Shown here one piece after another: positions 1-10,196 of a DNA stretch of 64,000 nucleotides (the stretch's first letter is position 1; the number at the start of each line of letters is the position of its first letter). The notes beneath the pieces were generated by a model, which was not told where the DNA came from, did not search any database, and saw only the letters and a program-made list of their open reading frames with translations. The stretch spans positions 496,001 through 560,000 of the forward strand of contig LNKV01000007.1 of assembly GCA_001465935.1 (NCBI GenBank), written 5' to 3'. The DNA is from Clarireedia homoeocarpa (lineage: Eukaryota; Ascomycota; Leotiomycetes; Helotiales; Rutstroemiaceae). The position numbers and the translations under genes are program-made.

Positions 1-250
1 TGAGGGCTTAGATAAGAAGTTTTTTATCTGTGTGGATGGGGATGAGGTGGTGAAGGCGGGGGTGCTTCTGGTGCGTAGGGATTGGGATGGGAATGTATGG
101 GGTCGAACACGAGATGAGTTACTTGGGCTACCTGTCAATGGTGTTAAAAATGTGAGAGTTCCTGTCAAGGAGGCACTTACTGTTTTGGAAAAGGGGAGGA
201 AGGGTGAGACGGGTGGGATGAGTGAAAGCTTAAAGGATTTCTTCGCGTAA
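1..250 (+). CDS. 3' end of an unidentified gene (partial)
   Basis: An open frame enters from the left edge (first complete codon at base 2) and ends at a TAA at 248-250, giving about 82 residues. The visible part is a small alpha/beta-looking stretch (FFICVDGDEVVKAGVLLVRR, then a WDG turn) followed by a charged helix and a Gly/Lys-rich C-terminus ending KDFFA. I do not recognise the family with confidence. There is no signal of an intron in the visible part. The start and most of the protein lie outside the window. Confidence 0.6.
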   Translation, partial: EGLDKKFFICVDGDEVVKAGVLLVRRDWDGNVWGRTRDELLGLPVNGVKNVRVPVKEALTVLEKGRKGETGGMSESLKDFFA

Positions 251-636
251 ACGGTTTCTTTTGGGTGTTGAGATCATTGAATAGATACCCAACAGGTCAC
301 TGGAAAGCAAAACTTGTATGCTGGTAGTGTAACATAAACGTGTTTTATTGAACTATCTAAGTGGTTGTCGCCGAATTAGCTCGCTTCACTGTGAGGTAGA
401 TCATAGAGCCCTCCCTAGGACCTTTCCCTTTCCAGGGTTCTATTCAGGGGATACCTAGACAAACTAACTAAGCCACTAATTCAACGTCATAATCAACTCG
501 CATTTTAGAGCTATATCCATGTTATTGTTTTGAATACTCAGCGATAGTAGAATGAATCTGGAGACAAACTCAGACAGAAACTATTATTCAAAACACCTCT
601 CATAAAACAACCATTAAAATTTCCCACATATGCACC
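251..636. other. Intergenic, 386 bp
   Basis: Convergent 3' flanks of the partial gene on the left and the glycosidase on the right. Nothing recognised here apart from presumed UTR sequence. Confidence 0.5.
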
Positions 637-2595
637 CTAACTTTCCTCCTCATAAAGTTCCAAACCCTCAATCTCAACCTCGAAATCTGCTCGAGAGCTC
701 GCCGTCAGCATAGTTGTAAATCATATCTATCTATTTCAGAAACCAAAGTTAACTTTACATACCTTGAGACCCAGCAGCTCCAAACTCGATAACATTCTCA
801 TCCCCGCGGTTTAATATGAGTTCCACTGGAACATTTTTGGAGTACCCTGCACGAGAATTGAGGGCGGAAAGTTTCAGTATGGAATGGCCGTTTATGTATA
901 TATATGCCTCGCCGGCTATGCAGAACAAACGAACATTTTCAGTACATTGTGGGTTTAGAATCTAAAACATGAGCGATCATGATTTCTGAATTACTTACCT
1001 TTCGGGTTATTGACCGTATAATGGAAGGATATCCATTGTGGAGAACCGGTGCCTGTCACATTATGGAAGGTGACTGTGCTGTCTTTGCTGACTAATTCAT
1101 CCAGTCAGCTTCTGGTAAATGATTGAATACAAGGTTATACGTTAGAGAACTTACTTCCATAGACAGCACGCTTCCTGATGCAGTGCGCACAATGAGAAAT
1201 AGCTATTGAATTGTTAGAAAGAAGATCAAAGTTTGAAGTGAAGTGAAGTAAGTCCTCACTTGCACAACCAGATAGCTTAGCATGCTCCGCTTCATATCTT
1301 TTCGCGACCGTAGGAAATGAAATTATGCCTGTAGATACATCTACTTTCCACATGGAATGATATTCAAGTGTGAGTGTTTTGTTACTAATTGTACTCGTTT
1401 CATCAGCCTGAACATCCCCAATGTATCAACTTGTAAGCGAAGTAAACCCGAATTTTCTCACCTGCTATCGATTACCATCGGAAGCCACATGTAATTTGAC
1501 GCTTCCGAACCAGTCAAGTCCCATTGGTCACCCATATATACATACGTCGTACGTTGAGAGCCATGTATAGCAAGCTCATAGGTATTCTGGGAGTTATACG
1601 TGTTGGTAGTATTGGGTGCAATGTCAAACGGGCCGGTCCAAGTGCCGTTGATGGATGTTGTCCAAAACATCTTGTTCGGATTATGTTGATAGGCTGTCTT
1701 TCCAGATACAATCAGGAAGTATATGCCGTCAACTTTTATCATTCCGGGTGCTTCATAGGGGGCACCGGCTAGAATCCATTTTTGTTGGTATTTGTTACCT
1801 GATATGACTGGCTGTACTAGGTGATACGTACTTAGTGAATTTACTCTCGCTCCAATGGTTCCATTGGTGTGAATCTTGTTCACCTGGACGGTATTGTGGT
1901 CGGCGCTGGTCAACAGGTACCAGGTACCTGGTGTAAAATCGTTATTCCCTTCTCATGGGATGATTCTGAGTGCTTACCATCATCATCTAGAAACATGCCC
2001 GTATCCGAGTAAGAATAATTATTAGGCGGAAGATACACCGCAGGCCTTGTAACAGCATATCCCCCAACTATCTGAGAAGACTCCAGCGGCTGCACCTGAC
2101 GAGAAACTTGGCCATATATCTACCAGCAAGATCATTGTGAACACCTCAGCAGAACAAGGATGTATACAACAAGTTGAGGTTATAACATACCCAAAACCTC
2201 TCCCCCAACCTCCCCACCTTCGGTCTCCACATACTCTCCACCCCACTCTGCAAACCACGATTTTCCCAATTCAGTAGATCTTTCGATGAATACATCCGAG
2301 CCGTGACATCTTATCACAAAATCGTTGTTAGTAATCTATACTTCCCACTTCCACTCTCTGCCCACCAGTTGCAAAAACGTATTCCGATTTCAGGATCAAT
2401 TTACGCACTATCACTATCACCCTGACCAACCCAGTAGAATGTATCTCCATATTGGAAGACACCACCTCCATGTGCGTCGATCTTGGTACCGATTGCGTCT
2501 GTCCAGAGTGCTCCAGGAACGATCCATGATGCTGCGAAGACAGGAACGCTAGTGGTGTAGATACTGAAGAGGGGGAGGAAACGTTTGAGGAACAT
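637..2595 (-). CDS. Secreted GH43 glycosidase with C-terminal CBM35-like domain
   Basis: Nine exons can be chained on the minus strand: 2595-2409, 2309-2191, 2119-1978, 1927-1462, 1384-1260, 1202-1155, 1091-999, 915-763 and 689-637, together 1386 nt or 461 residues. It starts with a signal peptide (MFLKRFLPLFSIYTTSVPVF). The GH43 five-bladed propeller motifs follow: AHGGG near residue 42, SSKDLLNWENRG, MWRPKV, FLDDDGTWYLLTSADHN, and APYEAPGM carrying the presumed acid Glu. After WKVDVSTG a beta-sandwich begins with YEAEHAKLSG and ends FEVEIEGLELYEEE, as in CBM35. The order is that of fungal exo-beta-1,3-galactanase-like enzymes (GH43 subfamily 24), which trim arabinogalactan side chains of plant walls. 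Substrate is inferred from family only. Some splice sites are weak (donor GTGCGT at the first intron, acceptor GAG at the last), but each keeps the frame. Confidence 0.8.
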
Positions 2596-3430
2596 AGTTT
2601 GTTGGTATTGGGCAGTGAGTACTCAGATTGTATGAGAAAAGATAATGACATTGAATTAAAGGAGTTAAATTGAGTCTTGGAATAAATTAAAGTCCATCTT
2701 AAGTACTGAATACCGAGTGCAATTCTGATACTGGAGCGAATTTGCAAGAGACTGCCAAGATCTAGTATGTCATATCATGTGCCCAAGTCACCTTGCGGGG
2801 TATCATTCCTATTTTCGGGATAATAATGTACGAGACGTCTGAATACAGCACTTGAACTGTGTTAGCATATAGCCGCTTTGATTTGAATTTTAGTCCATGT
2901 AGAAAATCTCATAACTTATATAGAAGCGTTAAAAAACTCTTTTACTATCTTACCAGAGATTATATAAGCTCCTCTATGAATCCGCTATTTATCGGCTTGT
3001 ATTACTACTCCCCTAATAATCAAATAACCGAAGATCTATTTACTTTTCTCGCTATTACTGTTATATTCCAATTCAGATGCTAGTAAATAATTCTTTTGAT
3101 ATTTCTTCTATTTTGTATTCGAAATACTTCTCATTCAAATATATTATTTTAGGCTGTCAAATATTAATATCGACTTCGTAGGCTTCTCAAAAAATACTAC
3201 TTAATCTGTAAAGTGTGGCGCTAGTAGAATGGAGCTATTGAAATAATCATTAACTTCTTACTGAATGACCGCGGGGAGCCTCGAGACGTGCCAAAAATTC
3301 CGAAACGAGTGTTTGTGGCCTCTAACTATAAGAGCCCCCATGAGGCTTCTGCTTTCTAGGATCTCTGTAGCTCACTATACGAGAGAGAAAAGGGGAAAAA
3401 TGAAATAAAAAAACTTGCAGCTGCAGTGAG
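2596..3430. other. Intergenic, AT-rich
   Basis: The first 100-200 bp are presumably the promoter of the glycosidase. From about 2840 the DNA becomes very AT-rich with no credible coding frame, the usual look of a decayed repeat island in this kind of genome. Confidence 0.4.
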
Positions 3431-3656
3431 TGTGACGACCTGTACCGATTACACTTGAGTCGTACACGTAGTTAGCCTGAGTCATGTACATGTAGCTGCA
3501 TATAGCCAGCCTAGATGCCACTTCACTAAGGATATCTCTAAGCATAGCCCTGGGGGCCCTCTGGTTCTATATAAGGCCTCTTCTTCTTCTTCCTGTAAAT
3601 ATTCTTAGTTAAATATTCCAAGGTCATTCAGCACTTTCATTAGTGGTTTCGTCACA
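3431..3656. mobile_element. Candidate solo LTR (226 bp)
   Basis: The stretch starts TGTGACGA and ends TCGTCACA, an 8-bp inverted repeat of the TG...CA type that bounds LTRs. Inside, at about 3570, is a TATA-like CTATATAAGG followed by a CTTCTTCTTCTTCC pyrimidine run, as expected for an LTR promoter. No internal gag/pol sequence or second LTR is visible nearby. A clean 5-bp target duplication is not seen (GTGAG on the left, GAGCA on the right), so the boundaries or the call could be off. Confidence 0.45.
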
Positions 3657-3760
3657 GAGCAAACCGTCACACTATAATAACACTTATATAAGTCATCGAT
3701 TTACCTACTAGTACACCAAAACCACACTAAACAAAAACAAGGAAACCTAAGTTATACCTT

Positions 3761-3976
3761 CACCAGTAGGTGTACTACCTATCCGACCAACTCCCAAACT
3801 TCAATATTCGACTAAAATATATGCTTTTGAGATCTCTACTCTAGCAAGTGTATATACGAGCTCTTAATGATTAAATTGTATTGGGACAATCAGATATATA
3901 AGTTTTCAAATGTCTAGATTGCACTTGAACAATCAAAAATCCGAAGTTGGTCGGATAGTTAGTACACCCACTGGTG
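3761..3976. mobile_element. MITE-like element, 216 bp, with 32-bp terminal inverted repeats
   Basis: Bases 3761-3792 (starting CACCAGTAGGTGTACTACCT) and the reverse complement of 3945-3976 (starting CACCAGTGGGTGTACTAACT) match at 30 of 32 positions. The interior is AT-rich and noncoding. The trinucleotide CTT flanks both ends and could be a 3-bp target duplication, as in PIF/Harbinger-like elements, but three bases is weak evidence for superfamily. A non-autonomous DNA transposon is the simplest reading. Confidence 0.6.
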
Positions 3977-4490
3977 CTTAGAATAAAGAAGTGTAATTAG
4001 TAATTACTGCAGCACAGTATATCCTAGGGGTATCAACATCAAACAAGACTCCGGCTTTCGGAGAGTGCGACATATGATATGATATGATATGTTCGTCGAG
4101 CTGTAGAAAGAGAGGGAGGAAGTGGGAGTGTGAATGAAAATATTTCACTACGCGGATTCTACCTTTTGTATATGAAGAAGAGATAGATGGGAATATAAAG
4201 TCTGAGCAGTTTTCCTTTGTTCGCTTATATATTCGAATATGGTGTTTTCTGTTTGGAGGAAATGCGCCAGCATTGATCACTATTTCCAAATCCAGACAAG
4301 ACTTCTTTCTATTTTGATAGCGCACCGCTTGGTTCAGCGCAATATCATTCAGATGGAAAGATACTGGGGCATAACTAGCAATTATATTTTCCACTTCTTG
4401 GACTTCCTTGCCTAGCTAGTTGTTGAAGCTCAATCAAGCAAAATAGTACATATCATATATATATGTATATAGATATCGAATACCACGCCC
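3977..4490. other. Intergenic; doubtful 138-codon minus-strand frame
   Basis: A minus-strand frame from an ATG at 4394 to a stop at 3978 is open for 138 codons, but its product matches nothing I know and its stop lies two bases from the MITE boundary. I treat it as chance or as a remnant cut by the insertion. Confidence 0.35.
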
Positions 4491-6392
4491 CTAATATCCC
4501 TTCCCGACAAGCCCCAAAAGCTTTCCAAAATCCGGCGTCCCCAGGCCTGTAACTGGATCCCACCCCACCGTCGCGTTCCAACTCGCATATGGCACGAACG
4601 GTGCTGGCAACCCTGAATACTGATCCGTCCCCGTACACCCCGTCGACCCACCATGCACAATGTCATTCAGGCCGTATTTACCTGTCGAATATAGCCATGG
4701 GTTGAGGAAACCTAGTGGTCGTTTACCTGCAGAGAGACGTGCGTTATTGAGTAGCGAGATGATTGCTGCGAAGGTGGGGGAAGAACAACTGTTTGGTGGT
4801 TAGCATATTCGATGTCTGGAACGAACTTTAAGAATGGGAAAGGGGATGAATTAGGGGGAAGTAATAAAGGGGGCGACAGACCTTGTTCCTGAACCCAGCA
4901 CATCATTGAATACACCTGTCGTTGGGTTTTTATCAATGACATGATATTTATAACCCTGCGCTGCCACATCCGGGAACCCGCGTCCAGCAGGATTGTACAA
5001 GCCTTTCCATTTATTGCCCAGAATTTTCAGATACCCCTTTACTGCCTCGTCCTGATAAGCTGGTCTTGGAAATCTATCACTGAATCCACCTGAGGAGAAG
5101 AAAACGGCTGCTTCAGGCTCTACATATCTTGTTGCACCGACAGAAGTGACATATGGGCAAGCTGCTGGGAAAATAGGTAAGAACCGTGTTGTATTCTTCC
5201 CGTCGTTTGTCTGACACGCTGAGCCGACACCTGTATCACCCGATGAGAAGAGCACCGAAACACCGCGGAGACCAAGTTGACCGAACAATTTACACACGAC
5301 TTTTGAATAAGCTTCTGGAACAGACTGTTCATCTTCACCATAAGAAGTTGTGATCGTTTGAGGGAGTTCATTGTCCGGAAGAGCAAGAGTATATTTGAGG
5401 AAGTCAAGATACGGTTCATTTTGATTATCTGATGGGTCCGGTTGATCGAGATCGGGAACGAGGAAGCCTAGCCCGCCGGTGCTGTAGTAAGTTATGTTGG
5501 ATTTGTATCCAATGGAAGCGGCGTATTGGATGTCCAGATTGGCTTCGCCATCGTTGAGGCTAGAGTTTTGGGTATCGAGACCTCCATTTATGAGAGCATA
5601 GCTAAAGTTCTGGGTTACTGCATATGATGCGTACTTTTCGAGAAAGACGTCCAATGCGTCATATTTTGCGTATTGGTTGAGATACCCAGCTACTCCAAAA
5701 CGCGACTCGGGATTCGGTTTCGCTGTGTAATTTCCTATGTTGTAGAGATCTCGGAGGCATGAAGGAGTAATAGTAGTATTGCATGCTGCGTCAATCGAGG
5801 CCGAGACACTTGATGCTGGCTCAATACGAAAGAGTTGACTGTTATGTGCTTTCATTTGTCCAAATCTGGTAGTAGATTGGATCATGGTGATGTGCTTGGT
5901 GAGATTTTGTGGAATGGAATACTGCAGAGTCCGAAGTAGCTTGCTTCTACTATTCGACTGGTGTGCAAAATAGTAGAAGGTAGTATTGAGCATCTGCTCT
6001 GCTTGGCGAACAGAGGTACGAAAGTTGATCCATTCTCCCTCATTCGTGATATCCGAGGAAGATATGCCCGAGCTCTCCAGCCATGAAAGAACAGCTTGAG
6101 TCGATTCATCTCTTGGTTTGATGAGCTCTTTAACTTCTTCTCGGGTGAGATGTTTTCCATAGTCCTGGTGATCGGGAGTGGAGATAGTAAAAAGCTTCTG
6201 CTCGAAAAGTTCATGGTTTGGTTGTTCAAGGGCAATACGTAGATTGAAAATCTTCATTGCAGAAGGTCTTCCAAGTTGGCTCCATCCCTGTGGTACACCG
6301 GGAAGTTTCTCAAATACTACCAATGAAGAAACACCTGCAGCGATGTTACATATCCCGAGCAGAACATGAAGCGAGGAAAGGAGCTTCATCAT
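4491..6392 (-). CDS. Secreted sedolisin-family (S53) tripeptidyl peptidase
   Basis: Two exons (6392-4882 and 4788-4491; intron 4789-4881 with a GCTAAC branch site) give 602 residues. A signal peptide (about residues 1-22) is followed by the activation pro-domain (to about 185, including the DYGKHLT and LNTTFY motifs) and the catalytic domain. The S53 catalytic set is complete: Glu283 and Asp287 in DGEANLDIQ, Asp386 in SSGD, and the nucleophile Ser504 in GTSCSSPT, whose codon is split by the intron. The C-terminal GWDPVTGLGTPDF fits the calcium site of the family. Such enzymes are acid-active, secreted and degrade protein for nutrition; fungi carry several paralogues. ATG codons at 6392 and 6389 are adjacent and either could start translation. 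Whether it acts as exo- or endopeptidase cannot be told from sequence. Confidence 0.93.
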
Positions 6393-7516
6393 GTATCTTT
6401 AAGTATATTAGCTGTCAATGCAATGCTATGTATACAGACCAGACTACTCACCGTCCGATGCGGTAAAATTGGTAATATTTGGTAGACAATCTCAAGATCA
6501 ATTGAGATCTCGAGTGTGAGTGAAGGCCGAGACTGAGTTTGGGAGAAATGCAGATTGAACTGCGTTACAAACTCATACCAGGAATTCCCCTTCTTTTATA
6601 TCCTTCTCAATGGCGAAGTGAGGGGTAGAGAAGAAAGCCTTCCTTATCATCCGTTTACTTGGAATATGTATGCCAAGATGGAAGTCGTGCTGAGGCGACA
6701 TAATACATGTTACCAAAGAGGAAGGTGTGATTGATAGACATTCATCTTCCGCCGGTTGATATTACTGTGGCCAAGAAGGTATTCAAATACCTCGAACTGC
6801 AATTTAACCATGGCTTACGGTTCGCTCTGGGGTCGTGATATATTGCACTGTCGTGCGAGAAATGATCGTTGAGCACTATTGTTGTCGCTGCAGCAGAAAA
6901 GGGATTATTGCTTGCCGCAAACCCCATCTCTGGTGGATATAAATTGCGAATGCTCGACCTTACTGTCTCATCCCGTATGATGGCAAACACGAAGTGTAGT
7001 GATGATCTTTCCCATCATTCATATAACCTCGTTCCATACCCGTCCCATACCCGTCCCATACCCGTCCCACTCCTCTCTACCATCAATGATTGGTCCATGC
7101 CAAACCCACCCAAGCATCCCAACTTCAGCAGAGCTTCCTGGTTATATTGCGGGGAATAGATTGAAAATCCCAAGAGAGGCCGAATGATCGAATCCGAGAT
7201 GGCAAAACGTGCGAAATATCGAGGGAGTCCCTGTGCAATGAAAACATCAATATCATGTTGAGAAAATTGTTAACGATATGAAGGACAAAAGAATAGAACA
7301 AACTCCATTTACATACGGAGCAGAATCGGAAGGGAATAACTCCGGCTGGCTGCAGAACAAATCATGCGTTTTGTTTGCCATAAAACAAATTCCTCACCGT
7401 TCTATGGTCGATATTTCATGTGCGACTTTCTTCCCTTCCACCACTTCCGATAAATTCTACTAAGAACATACTGTCGTTACGGTCGTCAAACTTCAAACAT
7501 CTATACACAACATAAG
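6393..7516. other. Divergent promoter region, 1.1 kb
   Basis: Lies between the sedolisin (-) and the phosphatase (+). It holds a short direct repeat of CCCATACCCGT near 7034-7070 and no credible gene. Confidence 0.5.
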
Positions 7517-8258
7517 ATGTCGACCTCAGACCCAATATCCGTCCTCTTCGTCTGTCTGGGGAATATCTGTCGGTCCACGATGGCCGAGGGCATTTTCCGC
7601 TCCATGACTGCGCAGGGACCCTACAAATCAAAGATCGCAAAGGTTGATTCTTGCGGTACGTATTTACGACTACATGTGACCTTTGTTTCTACATCAGTAA
7701 CGTTACCGGAATTCTAATAGAGAAATGTGAGAATAGGTACTGCGGCATATCATTCCGGGTCTCCGCCTGATTCGAGAACGATGGATACGTTGAGGGAGAA
7801 TGGTATTACGGATTATAAGCATAGGGCGAGGAAGGTATGCTGCTCTTTCATCCTATTTTCTTGCCTCTTGTTTCCTTGTTTCCTTGTTGATTTTTGAACA
7901 AAACATCTATGCCTATTTCTATCCATCTACTCTCGGCCCATCCTATCCCTCTTCCCTTCATAACTCACCGCCCCCCTTCTAGGTCACAGTAAACGACTTC
8001 AAAAACTTCGACTACATTTTCGCCATGGACCAGGACAATCTGGACGACTTGCAAGCGCTAAGTCGGCGGACGGAAGGAAAGGCTCAGGTGATGTTGTTTG
8101 GAGAGTTTGCTGCTGCGGGTGGGAAAGCCGGGGAGGAGGCGGAGGAAATTGACGATCCGTATTATGGCGGGAATGAGGGGTTCAAGATCGCGTATGAGCA
8201 GTGCCGGAGGTTCTCGGGAAATTTCTTGAAGGAGGTGTTTCCGGGGGTGGAGGCGTGA
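7517..8258 (+). CDS. LTP1: Low-molecular-weight protein tyrosine phosphatase
   Basis: Three exons (7517-7655, 7737-7834, 7983-8258) encode 170 residues, close to the family's usual 155-170. The P-loop CX5R(S/T) is present at the N-terminus: Cys13 is the nucleophile and Arg19 binds phosphate (VCLGNICRST). The general-acid loop appears as DPYY at 137-140. Both catalytic elements are intact, so the enzyme should be active as a cytosolic phosphatase on phosphotyrosine and small aryl phosphates. The name follows yeast Ltp1 by family and is not evidence of a specific role. An 18-residue Gly/Glu-rich insertion (about 116-134) before DPYY is longer than in yeast. Confidence 0.95.
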
Positions 8259-10196
8259 TATGAGGGGTTGGGGAATGTGAGGAGGGTTGAGAAGGGTTGA
8301 GAAGGGTTGAGAAGGGTTGAGAAGGAGCGGAGGGGGAATAGAAGAGAGGTGGGAGGAGACGAGGAGTTTATGCATGACATAGGAGTGAGGAAATGAGATG
8401 GATGATGGTTAGACCATTAGATGGAGACTAGGGATTACGGGTTTTGATTTGATGAATATCCATAAGATGGAGTATCGTTGAGTCGTTATAAAAACACTGT
8501 TAATGATAGACTTAAGGCTGAACCATTTTATATTCACGTGCATGTCACACACAATACGACAATGGGGACCTGTCAAGGTAACAGTTAGGCACTGTATACA
8601 TCAAGCCGAAAATCTCTCAAATTCGACGAGCATACTCATCGTCCCAGAGCATTCCGACATTGTCAGCTGACGTGTTCGCGGCAGGTTATACATCCAAAAG
8701 GCCGGCGACCGCACAACTAACTACTCGTAATGCAAGATATCACTCACACAATCCCGTACAGTAGATACCGGTACATAGTAATAGATAGTATCAAGCATCG
8801 CATCACATCACATCACATCACATCACATCGCCGAACCAAGCAAAAATACGCAAGACACCGCACAGCCCACACCACCTAGCTGAACATGATGAGCCTCCGC
8901 AAACACGAATCATTCATCATCTTGTGAAGCTTAGCCGCAGCACACTCCCTGCCCATAAAACGCATGAGCACCATGATGTTGGACGGCGGGGATATTGCTT
9001 GCAGTCTGTAGCTGCGAACCTTGCTGATACCTGAGGTCTTTGGTATAGGCTGCAGTGCGTTCGCTGTGTGTGTACACGCACACGTACCCTTATGCTCGAG
9101 CGAGTTTGGCTGAATAGCCTACTGGTGGATGGATGTAAATAGAGGGGGGGATGAACTCTTGTGTAATATAGAAATATATATCTCCCTTTTGCTTTGAGGT
9201 ACCAATGCCCGTACCGTGCTTGTTGTGTCGATCCTGCCCGGCAGTTGATGGCATATGCTTTGTGAGGCAAAGTAAACTGCACAGCCTCGTCCAAGAGCTC
9301 TGTGAGGCAAAGGGCAAAGGCGACTTTGTATGTAGGCAAGTAAGAGAAGGTAGAAGGTAAGCTGATTTGCTATTGGTTGGACAGGAGACATCCGCTGCTG
9401 CGGCTATGCATGTGGTAAGGAAGTCCAAGTACACGAAGTACGGGCAAGGAAAGGATCTATTTTGAGACCTCTCCGCGCCGCGCTACTTCCTACTGTATCA
9501 TGAAACCTAGCTGCAAAGTGTGCTTGCACTGTTTACTTTGAACCCATCCACCCATCCACCCATCCACTCACTCATCCACTCATCTACTCATCCACTCGTC
9601 CACTCATCCACCCATCTACCCATCCACCCATCTCCATCTACCCACCCACCTTACGAAAACTACAATCCTGGCACCGCATGCAGGGAACTTCCTACGTCTT
9701 GCCCTTTAATTCGCGACGCTCTTCAACGTGAAACGTCCTCCGCCTTCTAACCTGTCACAACCATCTATCTTTCTGCTTTCAAAGTCCCTTTCCCTCCCAC
9801 CTGTCTCCCCATCTTCGCATTCACTATCGCGCCACTCTGCAGTCTGCTGGGGACCAAAAGAAAGAAGAAGAAGAAAACGGCCAGGGAACAAAGCGGAGCA
9901 GAACTTTAATCGCTTCAACCCAGAAACTCATCCAAAGCACAGCTAAAGTACGGAAAATACAATACGTGGACCTGGTAGCCGAGTCTGGGAAAGAGGATCT
10001 CCATCGCTCGAAGAAGCTTGAGCCTTGTTGAGAGCCCCTCGCACAGGGCAAAAAGGCCAAAGGGAAACCCTCAAAATCCTCGAAACCCGCGAAATCGACG
10101 CTTCGTCTCTTCCATTCCTCACTCCCCCCCACCCCCATACACTTTTGGAACGACGATACCTGTACCGGAAGTAGCACTAATATCACATTCGAAACC
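8259..10196. other. Long intergenic region with simple repeats
   Basis: Includes the phosphatase 3' end, with about four copies of a 10-mer GAAGGGTTGA at 8281-8325, a CATCA run at 8801-8829, a (CCATCCACC)-like tract at 9543-9650 and presumably the long 5' leader of the chitin synthase. Minus-strand frames at 8917-9434 overlap one another, lack known motifs and are best read as chance. Confidence 0.5.
9543..9650. repeat. Imperfect CCATCCACC/CTCATCCACT tract
   Basis: About 108 bp of imperfect 4- to 10-bp repeats on one strand, rich in C, A and T, in the leader region upstream of the chitin synthase. Confidence 0.8.

Noticed and set aside
637..1384. Apparent decay of the GH43 gene's C-terminal half
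   Set aside because: Short exons (48-153 nt) with consistent phases rebuild a complete CBM35-like domain, so there is no need for a pseudogene call.
3978..4394. 138-codon minus-strand open frame
   Set aside because: No recognisable motif, AT-rich setting and a stop only two bases from a MITE end. Insufficient to call a gene.
8917..9434. Overlapping minus-strand open frames of 90-140 codons
   Set aside because: Several frames are open at once over a repeat-rich leader, and none has family motifs or splice-consistent extension.
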